This document shows, piece by piece, positions 49,639 to 58,363 of a stretch of DNA of 64,000 nt. The DNA comes from Micromonospora pisi (lineage in GTDB: Bacteria; Actinomycetota; Actinomycetes; Mycobacteriales; Micromonosporaceae). The first letter of the stretch is position 1. Each line of letters starts with the position of its first letter. The notes beneath the pieces are model-generated. The model worked only from the letters and a program-made list of their open reading frames with translations, was not told the origin of the DNA and did not search any database. Location: positions 7,936,001 through 8,000,000 of the forward strand of contig NZ_RBKT01000001.1 in the NCBI RefSeq assembly GCF_003633685.1, written 5' to 3'. A program made the position numbers and the translations under genes.

Positions 49639-50171
49639 CGGGTCGCCTCCGCCGTGGCGGTCGCCCGGATGGCCGCCACGATCTGCGGGTACGCGGCGCA
49701 GCGGCAGAGGTTGCCGCTCATCCGTTCCCGGATCTCCTCGTCGGTCGGGCCGACGGTCGGGGCGGCCAGATCCTCCGTGACCGCACTGGGCCAACCCTTG
49801 CGGATCTCGTCCAGCATGCCGGTGGCGGAGCAGAGCTGGCCGGAGGTGCAGTAGCCGCACTGGAAGGCGTCGTACTCGATGAAGTGTTCCTGTAGCGGCC
49901 GCAGGTCGGCGCCGTCGGCCAGGCCCTCGACGGTGACCACGGCGGAGCCTTCGGTGACGACGGCGAAGATCAGGCAGCTCTTCACCCGACGGCCGTCCAG
50001 CAGCACCGTGCAGGAACCGCACTGTCCGTGGTCGCAGCCCTTCTTCGCTCCGGTGAGGCCGAGGTTCTCCCGCAGCGCGTCCAGGAGGGTGGTCCGGTTG
50101 TCCAGTGGGAGCCGGTGCTGCTTCCCGTTGACCGCCAGGTTGATTGTCGACCGCTCTGTCCCGTCGGGCAT
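49635..50171 (-). CDS. [2Fe-2S] subunit of the aldehyde oxidoreductase (PaoA/YagT-like)
   Basis: Encodes 178 residues from ATG at 50171 with GGGAGG ten bases upstream; GTG codons at 50180 and 50177 are alternatives. The plant-type cluster is KKGCDHGQCGSCTVLLDGRR with a fourth Cys in VKSC. The second cluster uses FQCGYCTSGQLCSA and SGNLCRCAAYP. Unlike E. coli PaoA it has no Tat signal, so the complex should stay in the cytosol. First gene of a three-gene operon; no XdhC-like maturation gene is adjacent. Confidence 0.94.
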   Translation of the reverse strand: MPDGTERSTINLAVNGKQHRLPLDNRTTLLDALRENLGLTGAKKGCDHGQCGSCTVLLDGRRVKSCLIFAVVTEGSAVVTVEGLADGADLRPLQEHFIEYDAFQCGYCTSGQLCSATGMLDEIRKGWPSAVTEDLAAPTVGPTDEEIRERMSGNLCRCAAYPQIVAAIRATATAEATR

Positions 50172-50280
50172 GCCCACCACACCTCCCGCCCGTTCTTCCG
50201 AATAAGCGCAGATTATCCGGTTTGTGGCGAGAGTGCGGCCGGTTTCGGCTGGCCAACCCGTCCGCCGGTGCGGCGGCGGC

Positions 50281-50946
50281 TCACCCGTTCGGCGTCACCA
50301 GTTCGCGTACCGTCCCGGCGGTCAGCTCACCAATGCTCGGGACGACCAGCGCCGCGAGCCGCTCGGCATCCGGATCGAGGGGGTAGGAGGCGTGCGGTAC
50401 GGCGACCACCCGCGTCCCGGCGGCACTGGCCGACCGTACGCCGTTCGAGGAGTCCTCGATCGCGACACAGCGCTCCGGAGCCATCCCCAGTCGCTCCGCC
50501 ACCTGGAGGTAGACGTCGGGCGACGGTTTGCCCCGGGCCACCTGCTCGGTCGAGAGGGTCACCGCGAAGACGTCGGTCAGTCCGGTGGCCCGCAGTGCCG
50601 CCTCGATCAGCCTGGCCGGGGAGGAGCTGGCCAGTCCCATCGGCCAGTTCGCGGCGAGCTCGCGGACCACCCGGTCGGCCCCGTCGATCAGCGGTACGTG
50701 CTCCAGGTAGCGCCGGGCCATCTCGTCCACCACCTCGGTGGCGACCTGCTCCGGGGACCGGTCGACGCCGAGTTCGGCGCTGAGGTAGCTGGCCCACTCG
50801 CCGGTGCTCATCCCCATCAGCCGGCGTTGGCTGTCGGGTTGCCAGGCACCCCCGTGTTCGGCCACGTAGCGCCGGCGGACCTCCTCCCATACCGGCTCGG
50901 AGTCCACGATCACGCCGTCCAGGTCAAAGATCACCGCGTCCGTCAC
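50281..50946 (-). CDS. HAD-superfamily phosphatase (beta-phosphoglucomutase-like)
   Basis: Encodes 221 residues. Motif I DAVIFDLDGVIVDSEPVWEE has the nucleophile Asp; motif II is GLASSSPARL; the motif III Lys is in EQVARGKPSPDVYLQVAERL; motif IV is CVAIEDSSNGVRSA. A helical cap lies between about residues 18 and 90. Members hydrolyse sugar phosphates or phosphoglycolate; the substrate is unassigned. GTG at 50946 was chosen because the catalytic motif begins there; the frame is open further upstream without a site. Confidence 0.9.
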   Translation of the reverse strand: MTDAVIFDLDGVIVDSEPVWEEVRRRYVAEHGGAWQPDSQRRLMGMSTGEWASYLSAELGVDRSPEQVATEVVDEMARRYLEHVPLIDGADRVVRELAANWPMGLASSSPARLIEAALRATGLTDVFAVTLSTEQVARGKPSPDVYLQVAERLGMAPERCVAIEDSSNGVRSASAAGTRVVAVPHASYPLDPDAERLAALVVPSIGELTAGTVRELVTPNG

Positions 50947-51503
50947 CGCCCTATCGTGCCCGACTCGACGAGTGGACCGGTCGGGGAGTCCCGATGTTCG
51001 TCGGGGACGTCCGGCCCGGGCGCGGAAGATCGAGCAGCGGCAGCCGACGGATCGTGTCGGTGGGAGCCGGCCGTCCCGGACCGGCTGGCCTGTCCGGTAC
51101 CGGCCGGCGACGCCGCACCCGGACGGGTACGGCCCCGACCCGGCCGCGATGGTCGTGCCCGTCGGCATCCGCCGCCGGATCCCGGAAGGGGTCCGGCCGC
51201 CGCCGGTGGACCGTTCGGTGGTGATTACCCAGCGTGTGCACGGCTGGGTGAATTTGTCCGTCTGGCCGACCGGTCCGGAGCCCGCGTGTCGTGAGTGGAC
51301 GGTGCGCGCCCGGCCTCGCTAACCCGTCGTCGACGTACCCGGATCCGGCGCTTCTACTCGCCGAAACGCCGTATCCACAGGCCCTGCGCGAAGACCCCTG
51401 CTCCGCTGCGGGCGCGGTCCGGTCCATCTGCCGCGAACCCGCTCCGACGCTCCGTGTGTCGTTACACAATGTGACGAGACGCTATCGGAATGGGGTGGGG
51501 ATC
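50947..51503. other. Intergenic promoter region, no gene seen
   Basis: 557 bp between the HAD gene and the L,D-transpeptidase. Most of it is GC-rich with random frames on both strands. The right end (about 51463-51495, containing GTTACACAATGTGACGAGAC) is A/T-richer and likely carries the transpeptidase promoter. Confidence 0.45.
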
Positions 51504-52778
51504 ATGAGAGAGAGGCGTCGGGCCACAAGCTGGGTGGCGGTGGTCGCTGCCGTACCACTGCTGGCCATCGCGGCCTGCACCAGCAGCCAGGACAAAAAGG
51601 ATGCGGCGCCGCCGCCACCGCCTCCGCAGTTGGCGATCAGCCCCGCGGCGGACGCGAAGAACCTCCCGATCAGCACCGAGGTCGGGCTGACCGTCACCGG
51701 CGGCAAGGTGAGCGAGGTAAAGCTCACCGACGACAAGGGTGGGCAGGTCACCGGTGCGCTCAGGCCGGACGGTTCGTCCTGGATGCCAGATAAAGCACTG
51801 AAGAACAAACAGCGCTACACCGCCCAGGTGACCGCGACTAACGACGCTGGCAAGAGCGTGACCCAGACGACCAGCTTCACCACCATGGACAAACCGGCTA
51901 AGGAAGTGTTCTCCACCCTGTACCTCCAGGACAAACGGACGTACGGCGTCGCGATGCCGGTAACCGTCGACTTCGACCCGGGAGTGCCCAAGGAACGCCG
52001 GGCCGACGTGCAGCGACGGCTGATCGTCAACACCAATCCGCCGCAGCGTGGCGCCTGGCACTGGACCGAGGACGGACAGCAGGTCTTCTACCGGGCGCCG
52101 GACTTCTGGAAACCCGGTACGACCATCAGCGTCCGGGCCGCGCTCGCCGGTGTGCCGATGGGCAAGGAGGGCTTCGGAGACGAGGATCGGACCGCGACCG
52201 CGAAGATCGGTAACAAGGTCTCACTGGACATTGACAACGGCACCAAGCAGATGTCGGTCTTCAAGGACGACAAGCTGGTCCGCAAGATCCCGGTGAGCCT
52301 GGGCAAACCGAGCACCCCGACCTCCAGCGGGAAAATGGTGATCATGGAGAAGCACGAGCAGACGGTCTTCGACACCACCGGCTCGGCCGACCCGTACGTG
52401 GTGACCGTGCAGGATGCCCAACGGTTGACCTGGGGTGGCGAGTTCATCCACTCGGCGCCGTGGTCCGAGGGGGACCAGGGCAGCACGAACGTCTCGCACG
52501 GTTGCACCAACGTCTCGGCCGCCGATGCCGCCTTCCTGATGAGGACAACCCAGGTCGGTGACCTGGTCACCGTCCGGGGTACCGAGGTGCAACTCGAGGA
52601 CGGCAACGGCTGGACCGCCTGGAACATGGGCTGGGACGAGTACGTCAAGGGCAGCGCGCTGCCCGTACCCCAGGATCTGAAGCCGTCTCCCGCGCCGCCG
52701 GCAGCGGCGGGTGCTCCGGTTCCCGCCGCCCCGCCCGCGAGCAACCCGGCTCCCGCCCCCACCAACCCCGGCGGCTGA
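51504..52778 (+). CDS. L,D-transpeptidase lipoprotein with Ig-like domains
   Basis: Encodes 424 residues from ATG at 51504. The signal peptide ends in LLAIAAC (lipobox Cys at residue 25), so it is anchored outside the membrane. A Pro-rich linker (PPPPPPQ) is followed by two Ig-like domains (about 42-215) as in mycobacterial LdtMt2. The YkuD catalytic domain (about 230-375) has EFIHSAPW and the active Cys at residue 334 in TNVSHGCTNVSAADA. It forms 3-3 cross-links in peptidoglycan and is insensitive to most penicillins. The Pro/Ala-rich tail is probably wall-spanning. Confidence 0.95.
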   Translation: MRERRRATSWVAVVAAVPLLAIAACTSSQDKKDAAPPPPPPQLAISPAADAKNLPISTEVGLTVTGGKVSEVKLTDDKGGQVTGALRPDGSSWMPDKALKNKQRYTAQVTATNDAGKSVTQTTSFTTMDKPAKEVFSTLYLQDKRTYGVAMPVTVDFDPGVPKERRADVQRRLIVNTNPPQRGAWHWTEDGQQVFYRAPDFWKPGTTISVRAALAGVPMGKEGFGDEDRTATAKIGNKVSLDIDNGTKQMSVFKDDKLVRKIPVSLGKPSTPTSSGKMVIMEKHEQTVFDTTGSADPYVVTVQDAQRLTWGGEFIHSAPWSEGDQGSTNVSHGCTNVSAADAAFLMRTTQVGDLVTVRGTEVQLEDGNGWTAWNMGWDEYVKGSALPVPQDLKPSPAPPAAAGAPVPAAPPASNPAPAPTNPGG

Positions 52779-52789
52779 CCCCGCCCGCA

Positions 52790-52837
52790 AGGAAGGGCCC
52801 CTTCTTATCGTTTTCGGTAGAGGAAGGGGCCCTTCCT
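52790..52837. repeat. Palindromic GGAAGGGCCCCTTC element between convergent genes
   Basis: AGGAAGGGCCCCTTC at 52790-52804 and its exact complement at 52823-52837 flank an 18-base A/T-rich loop (TTATCGTTTTCGGTAGAG). It lies between the transpeptidase and PPC-domain stops and may serve as terminator. The same palindrome type is, to my knowledge, common between genes in Micromonosporaceae. Confidence 0.7.
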
Positions 52838-52865
52838 AACGTCTCGCCGCGTCCGTCGGACGCGG

Positions 52866-53312
52866 TCAGCGTGACTGCTGGGTGGGGCGGATGACCGCGA
52901 TCCCGGTCGCCGGGTCGAAGCGCTTGCCCAGGTCGGCGACGACCTCGGTGATGACGACCTCCAGGGTCGGCCAGACGGTGCCGGTGAGCAGGTGTCCACC
53001 GATCACCGAACCGTCTCGACGGCCGAGCACCGCGTGCAGGTTCGGTTCCGCCCGTCCGTCGTGGTCGACGATGTCGCCCAGCAGCGACAGCACCTCCACC
53101 TGGCCGTCGACCGGTATCCGGGTGTAGTCCCGGGCCTCGCGGTCGTAGTAGCCCACCTCGCCGCCGGAGAAGCCGCCGACGGCGCTGACCTGGGCGGCCT
53201 TGATGCCATGCGTACGCACCGCGCCGGTGATCACCTCCACCGCCTCTTCCCCCTGTTCGCAGACGACCACCAGGACGCGCTGGTCCCGATCCGAGATCCG
53301 GGTGCTGTGCAC
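52866..53312 (-). CDS. PPC/DUF296 domain DNA-binding-like protein
   Basis: Encodes 148 residues from a GTG with GGAGG six bases upstream. The PPC domain is complete: DQRVLVVVCEQGEEAVEVIT, then HGIKAAQVSAVGGFSGGEVG, the VLSLLGDIVDHDGRAEPNLH segment and AVLGRRDGSVIGGHLLTGTV. This trimeric fold occurs alone in bacteria and with AT-hooks in plants; its bacterial role is unknown. The in-frame extension to 53378 is rejected because the binding site supports the shorter start. Confidence 0.93.
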   Translation of the reverse strand: MHSTRISDRDQRVLVVVCEQGEEAVEVITGAVRTHGIKAAQVSAVGGFSGGEVGYYDREARDYTRIPVDGQVEVLSLLGDIVDHDGRAEPNLHAVLGRRDGSVIGGHLLTGTVWPTLEVVITEVVADLGKRFDPATGIAVIRPTQQSR

Positions 53313-53424
53313 GATGTTCCTCCACTGCGCTGATCGGGGTTCCCTGGTCCTGCGGATACCCGTCCCTGGCGACGGCAAGCGTGTGTGTGCCGCACGGCTT
53401 CGTCACAGGGGCGGGTCGATCGCG

Positions 53425-53454
53425 AATTGATCAATTTGCCGGGCCTGATTGATC
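53425..53454. promoter_or_regulatory. A/T-rich palindrome upstream of the S15 peptidase, possible operator
   Basis: AATTGATCAATT at 53425-53436 is a perfect 12-bp palindrome, and ATTGATC recurs at 53448-53454, about two turns away. Such an A/T-rich symmetric block is rare in DNA of this composition. It lies about 100 bp before the peptidase start, in the divergent gap with the PPC gene. Confidence 0.4.
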
Positions 53455-53555
53455 GACTACGCGCGGCGGCGCGCCTAGCATGTGTGGCCGATGGACAAGT
53501 CTCCATCTCTGCCCTGACCGGTTCCGGCCACCAGCCCGATCGAAGGGAACTGCCC

Positions 53556-55439
53556 ATGCGCCGACCCCGTCGCCTGGTACTGCTCAGCACCACCCTGACC
53601 GGCGCGCTGATCCTGACCGCGCCCGCCGCGCCCGCGATCGCCGGGCCGACCCCGCCACCGACCATTGTGGTCAGCGACGGCATGACGCAGCCGGTCTTCT
53701 CGCTCGCCGACGCGATCGAGCAGCGCGTCTTCGTGCAGACGCCGCTGGACACCGATCACGACGGTCGCCTGGACCGGGTCGCGATCGACATCTCCCGACC
53801 CGCCGAGACCGCCACCCAGGGCTTCAAGGTGCCGGTGATCTTCGAGCACAGCCCGTACCGGAAGGACACCTGGGGTGACGTGCCGTACCCGAGTGTGCTG
53901 GTGGACGAGCTGCCGCAGAACGGACTGACCGGCCGCGACGGAGCGCGCTCGGCCGGCGGTGGCGAGATCCGACGCGCGGTGGCCAAAGCCAACCTGCCCG
54001 GATCGCTGGACGACTACTACGTGCCGCGCGGCTACGCGGTGGTGCTCGGTCAGAGCATCGGCACCGGCGACTCCGACGGCTGCCCGACCAGTGGCGACCG
54101 GGCCGAGACGCTCGGCACCAAGGCGGTCATCGACTGGCTCAACGGTCGGGCCCGGGGCTTCGACGCGAACGGTGCGCCGGTCACCGCCGACTGGACCACC
54201 GGTTCGGTCGGCATGACCGGGGTCTCCTACAACGGCACGTTGCCGAACATGGTCGCCACCACCGGGGTCAAGGGTCTCAAGACGATCATCCCGGTCTCCG
54301 CGATCAGCAGCTGGTACGACTACTACCGGGCCAACGGCCTGGTCGTCGCCCCCGGCACGTACCAGGGTGAGGACACCGACATCCTCGCGCAGTACACCGC
54401 CGGGCAGGCGCGGGCCGAGGGGACCTGCGCCGACGAGATCGCCGAGATCACCCGGGAACAGGACCGGGTCACCGGCGACTACAGCCGGTTCTGGGCGGAG
54501 CGTGACTACCTCGACGGGGCGCGTGACGTGAAGGCAAGCGTCTTCGTCGTGCACGGGCTCAACGACTGGAACGTCAAGACGGAGAACTTCGCCGGCTGGT
54601 GGGACCAGCTCGCCCGGTACGACGTACCGCGCAAGATCTGGCTGCACCAGGGCGGTCACGGCGGGCCGGGCAGCGGCGCCACCGTACCCCTGCCGGACGG
54701 GCGGTCCTGGACCTACAAGCAGACCGAGAACCGCTGGTTCGACTACTGGTTGTGGCAGGTGCCCAACGGCATCATGGACGAGCCGACCGCGGTGGTGCAG
54801 CGGGAGAACCGCAGCTACACCACGTACGCGAACTGGCCCGACCCCGGTGCCCGAGAGGTCGACCTGCGGTTCGCCGCCACCAGCCCGACCGCGCCAGGGG
54901 CCCTGACCAGTGGCAAACCCCCGAAGGGCAAGGTCGAGCAGAGTTTCGTCGACGAGGGGCGGACCATCATGCCGACCGACCTGGTCGCGCAGCCTGACAC
55001 CGCCAACCCCAACCGGCTGGTCTACACCTCGCCCGTGCTCAGCCAGGACGTCCGGCTCTCGGGCCGGCCGGAGATGCGGCTGCGGATGGCGATCGACAAC
55101 AAGCCGGACGCCAACCTCACCACGTACCTGGTCGACTACGGTCCGGCCGGCTCGACGGCCGCCCCGGTCGTGGTCACCCGGGGCTGGACGGACCCGCAGA
55201 ACCGCAAGGACGACGACCGCACCGAAAAGGTCAAACAAGGCAAGCTGTACGACTACCGGTGGACCCTGGAGCCGAAGGACTACATCTTCGCCGCCGGGCA
55301 CCGGATCGGTGTGGTCGTCTTCTCCACCGACCAGGAGTACACCCTGCTGCCGCTGGGGGGCACCCGGCTGAGGGTCGCGCCGCACGACAGTGAGCTGCGT
55401 ATCCCCGTGGTCGGCGGGCGTTCCGCGCTCGGCTTCTGA
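53556..55439 (+). CDS. Secreted S15-family (Xaa-Pro dipeptidyl-) peptidase
   Basis: Encodes 627 residues from ATG at 53556 with AAGGGA nine bases upstream. A signal peptide (MRRPRRLVLLSTTLTGALIL, then APAAPAIAG) precedes the alpha/beta-hydrolase domain. The nucleophile Ser is residue 224 in GSVGMTGVSYNGTLPNMVAT; the Asp is in FVVHGLNDWNVK and the His in LHQGGHGG. The C-terminal jelly-roll (about 480-620) completes the CocE/PepX architecture. It releases X-Pro dipeptides or hydrolyses related esters outside the cell. The frame is open upstream to 53385 but without signal character. Confidence 0.93.
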   Translation: MRRPRRLVLLSTTLTGALILTAPAAPAIAGPTPPPTIVVSDGMTQPVFSLADAIEQRVFVQTPLDTDHDGRLDRVAIDISRPAETATQGFKVPVIFEHSPYRKDTWGDVPYPSVLVDELPQNGLTGRDGARSAGGGEIRRAVAKANLPGSLDDYYVPRGYAVVLGQSIGTGDSDGCPTSGDRAETLGTKAVIDWLNGRARGFDANGAPVTADWTTGSVGMTGVSYNGTLPNMVATTGVKGLKTIIPVSAISSWYDYYRANGLVVAPGTYQGEDTDILAQYTAGQARAEGTCADEIAEITREQDRVTGDYSRFWAERDYLDGARDVKASVFVVHGLNDWNVKTENFAGWWDQLARYDVPRKIWLHQGGHGGPGSGATVPLPDGRSWTYKQTENRWFDYWLWQVPNGIMDEPTAVVQRENRSYTTYANWPDPGAREVDLRFAATSPTAPGALTSGKPPKGKVEQSFVDEGRTIMPTDLVAQPDTANPNRLVYTSPVLSQDVRLSGRPEMRLRMAIDNKPDANLTTYLVDYGPAGSTAAPVVVTRGWTDPQNRKDDDRTEKVKQGKLYDYRWTLEPKDYIFAAGHRIGVVVFSTDQEYTLLPLGGTRLRVAPHDSELRIPVVGGRSALGF

Positions 55440-55471
55440 GCACCGTACGTCGACAACGCACGTCAGCACCG

Positions 55472-55507
55472 AATCGGCCGTCGGGGAGCCATCCCCGGCG
55501 GCCGATT
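55472..55507. terminator. Hairpin terminator after the S15 peptidase
   Basis: AATCGGCCGTCGGGGA at 55472-55487 pairs with 55492-55507 over 16 bp with one wobble, around a GCCA loop. It lies 33 bp after the peptidase stop. Confidence 0.75.
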
Positions 55508-55548
55508 GGCTAGATTGACCTCATGATCTCGTGTGTGGGTAGGGAACA

Positions 55549-56400
55549 GTGGTGACCCGGGTCGCGGTCACCGGCGGCAGTGGCAAGCTCGGTCGCGCGG
55601 TCGTGACGGACCTGCTCGACCACGGCTACCGGGTGGTCAACATCGACGCGACGCCGCCGGCCGAGTCGCGTTGCCCGTACACGAAGGTGGACCTGGCCGA
55701 CTACGGCCAGACGGTCGAGGCGCTGAGCGCGATCGACGACCGGCACGGCGGCGTCGACGCGGTGGTGCACCTCGCCGCGATCCCCGCCCCCGGCCTGCGG
55801 ACCAACTCGGCGACGTTCCACCACAACATCGCCGTCACCTACAACGTCTTCACCGCCGCCCGTGCCGTCGGTATCCGGAACGTGGTCTGGGCCTCCAGCG
55901 AGACCCTGCTCGGGCTGCCGTTCGAGACCCCGCCGCCGTACATTCCGATCGACGAGGGCTACCCGTCCCGGCCGGAGAGCAACTATGCGCTGGTCAAGCA
56001 CCTGGAGGAGGAGCTGGCCGGCAAGCTGTGCCGGTGGGAGCCGGAACTCAAGATGATCGGCCTGCGGTTCTCCAACGTGATGGACCCGGGCGACTACGCC
56101 GCCTTCCCGGGCTTCGACGCCGACCCCACGCTGCGCAAGTGGAACCTCTGGTCGTACATCGACGGTCGGGACGGCGCCCAGGCCGTCCGTCTGGCGCTGG
56201 AGTACCAGGCGACCGGGGTGGAGGTCTTCGTCATCGCGAACGCCGACACGGTGATGAGCCGCCCCAGCGCTGAGCTGGCCGCACAGTACTTTCCGGGTGT
56301 CCCGCTCACCCGCGAACTGGTCGGCAACGAGACCCTGATGTCGATCGACAAGGCCCGCCGGATCCTCGGCTACGAACCCCGGCACAGCTGGCGCGGCTGA
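55549..56400 (+). CDS. NAD-dependent epimerase/dehydratase (extended SDR)
   Basis: Encodes 283 residues from a GTG with AGGGA upstream; a second GTG follows directly. The Rossmann motif is VTRVAVTGGSGKLGRAVVTD. The Y-x3-K pair is Tyr146/Lys150 in ESNYALVKHLEEEL, and the catalytic Ser is in VWASSET. The protein uses NAD(H) and acts on a nucleotide sugar or similar ligand; the short C-terminal part does not show which. It stands alone behind a terminator. Confidence 0.9.
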   Translation: MVTRVAVTGGSGKLGRAVVTDLLDHGYRVVNIDATPPAESRCPYTKVDLADYGQTVEALSAIDDRHGGVDAVVHLAAIPAPGLRTNSATFHHNIAVTYNVFTAARAVGIRNVVWASSETLLGLPFETPPPYIPIDEGYPSRPESNYALVKHLEEELAGKLCRWEPELKMIGLRFSNVMDPGDYAAFPGFDADPTLRKWNLWSYIDGRDGAQAVRLALEYQATGVEVFVIANADTVMSRPSAELAAQYFPGVPLTRELVGNETLMSIDKARRILGYEPRHSWRG

Positions 56401-56438
56401 GTCCCGTTCCGCCGTGTTTCGCCCGGCGGCGCCCGGCG

Positions 56439-56825
56439 TCAGCCGGCCCGCCGGGCGTCCACCTCGATCTCGATCTTCATGCGGGGATCGGCGAGTCCGC
56501 AGACGATCATCGTGGCGGCCGGTCGGACCGCGCCGAAGTGGCGGCGCAGCACGGGCCAGCACGGTTCGAAGTCCGCCCGGTCGGGCAGCAGGTAGCGCAC
56601 CCGTACGACGTCGGCGAAGCCGCAACCCGCCTCGGTCAACGCGGCCCCGATGTTGCGCAGGCACTGCTCGACCTGTTCCACCACGTCGTCGGAGATCGTC
56701 ATGGTCTGATAGTCGAAGCCGGTCGTCCCCGACACGTGCACCCGGTCACCGTCGACCACGGCCCGGGCGTAGCCGATCTGCTCCTCGAAGGTCGAGCCGC
56801 TGAGGATCACGCGTCGTTCCGCCAT
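56439..56825 (-). CDS. RidA/YjgF family protein
   Basis: Encodes 128 residues from ATG at 56825. RidA features: the GYARAVVDGDRVHVSGTTGF strand pair, the QVEQCLRNIGAALTEAGCGF helix and the RVRYLLPDRADFEPCWPVLR region, with RPAATMIVCGLADPRMKIEI containing the family Arg at the ligand site. RidA deaminates reactive enamines and imines made by PLP enzymes. This copy belongs to the broader Rid subfamilies, whose exact role is less clear. It lies alone, 39 bp from the convergent epimerase stop. Confidence 0.93.
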   Translation of the reverse strand: MAERRVILSGSTFEEQIGYARAVVDGDRVHVSGTTGFDYQTMTISDDVVEQVEQCLRNIGAALTEAGCGFADVVRVRYLLPDRADFEPCWPVLRRHFGAVRPAATMIVCGLADPRMKIEIEVDARRAG

Positions 56826-56992
56826 GGGTCGCAGGTTAGACGAGGCGACGCTAGGCGCGCGGTCGTGTCCGCGACGAGGAGAACCCGACCGGCCCGACCC
56901 TGCTGTGCGGGATCGCTGAACGGGTCTCAGCCAGGTGAGCGCCCGTCGGCTCCGGTCCACGCGGCTGCGGGTGCCGATGCGGGTCCGCGCCT

Positions 56993-58189
56993 CTACGCGG
57001 GTTGCGGCGAGTCTGTCGTACGCCGACGGTTGATGGCCAGTTCGGCGACGAGGGTGACCAGCAGAACCAGGTTCGCCAAGATCATGATGCCGAGCGGCGG
57101 CAGCAGTGGCGTCGCTGGTCCGATCGCGCCCAGCCCCAGCAGGGCGACCACCCGGGTCCAGAGGACTCGGTCGGTCATGACGTAGTCGAACAGGCAGGTG
57201 CCGAGCAGGAACAGCGCGGGACCGCCAAGGATGGCGACCGTCCAGGCTGGCGGGGACTCCCCCCACGGCTGGCGGATGATGAGCGATGTGCCGGCCGAGA
57301 TCACCACGACACCGCCCGCCATCACCAGATGGGTGTACGACGTCGAGGTGCTGGAACGGACCCGTTCGACACCCGCGAGGTCGGCCGGTCCCAGCAGTTT
57401 CCGGATTCGGGCGAAGTAGAGCTGGAAGAGGAGTACCGCGCTGGCGAAGGCAACCGCGCAGGCGATCAGCCGATCGGCCGCCAGGTTGCTGAAGCTAAGT
57501 CCGATTCCCGCGGTCAGGACCAGTTCGCCGAGCGCGATGATGAGGATCTGCCGATGCCGCTCGGACAGGTGACTGCCGGTGAAGATCTGACTGGCGAGTT
57601 CGGTCCGGCCGAGTCTCGGTGTGGGCCAGCCGATCCGGGCTGAGCCGAGGTCCACCGTCACCGCGATCGCCCAGAGCACCAGCCGGGCCGTACCCCCGGT
57701 GAACGCGCCCGCGATCCACAGCCCGGCGGTTACCAGGAACCAGAAGAAGACCCTGATACTTCTCGCCTGTATGTAGGGGTTCACTCGGGTGCCGGGAATC
57801 AGCACCGCATCCCGGGCGAGATGGATCCCGAAGTAGGCCGCGACGAAGACGAGCCCGTGTTCCCCGAAGGCCCTCGGCACCGCGACCGCCATCACCAGCG
57901 CACCGAACATGACGACCAGGACGAGTGCCTGGATCAGTGGCAGCCGTGGGTTGAACAGGTCGGTGAGCCATGCGGTCAGTACCCAGACCCACCAGGCGGC
58001 GAGCAGCAGTACGGCGGTCCGTACGGCTCCCCGTGGGGTGAGATCGTCGACCAGCGCCTGCGAGAGTCGGGAGAGCATGAAGATGTAGACGAGGTCGAAG
58101 AAGAGTTCCAGGAAAGTGGGGTATCCGGATGCGCCGCGCTTGCGGAGTATCCGGGGCACCTCACCGCCCGTCGCGGTCCCACCGCTCAT
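56993..58189 (-). CDS. Low temperature requirement A (LtrA) family membrane protein
   Basis: Encodes 398 residues with about ten to twelve membrane helices. The family start is clear: GYPTFLELFFDLVYIFMLSR, followed by WWVWVLTAWLTDLFNPRL, the FGIHLARDAVL segment and a basic SERHRQILIIALGELVLTAG region. LtrA was named for cold growth of Listeria, but its activity is unknown. Divergent from a second LtrA gene 174 bp away, which shares the same domain order. Confidence 0.93.
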   Translation of the reverse strand: MSGGTATGGEVPRILRKRGASGYPTFLELFFDLVYIFMLSRLSQALVDDLTPRGAVRTAVLLLAAWWVWVLTAWLTDLFNPRLPLIQALVLVVMFGALVMAVAVPRAFGEHGLVFVAAYFGIHLARDAVLIPGTRVNPYIQARSIRVFFWFLVTAGLWIAGAFTGGTARLVLWAIAVTVDLGSARIGWPTPRLGRTELASQIFTGSHLSERHRQILIIALGELVLTAGIGLSFSNLAADRLIACAVAFASAVLLFQLYFARIRKLLGPADLAGVERVRSSTSTSYTHLVMAGGVVVISAGTSLIIRQPWGESPPAWTVAILGGPALFLLGTCLFDYVMTDRVLWTRVVALLGLGAIGPATPLLPPLGIMILANLVLLVTLVAELAINRRRTTDSPQPA

Positions 58190-58363
58190 GGCACCTCCGC
58201 CGACCCCGGGTTTCCTGTCAACCTACAAAGCCGGGTGGGGCGGGAGAGCGGAACCGAGATCCCTCACCGAGCTGGTCGAACTGCCAATATCGTCGGAGTT
58301 GGCGACGGCTACGCGGCTGGCCCGGAGGATGGTCTTGTCGATGGCGATGGGCGGTAGGGCGGG

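Noticed and set aside
50951-51469. 172-codon minus-strand frame upstream of the HAD gene
   Set aside because: Arg/Gly/Pro-rich, no motif, and it lies in a gap whose other frames look equally random.
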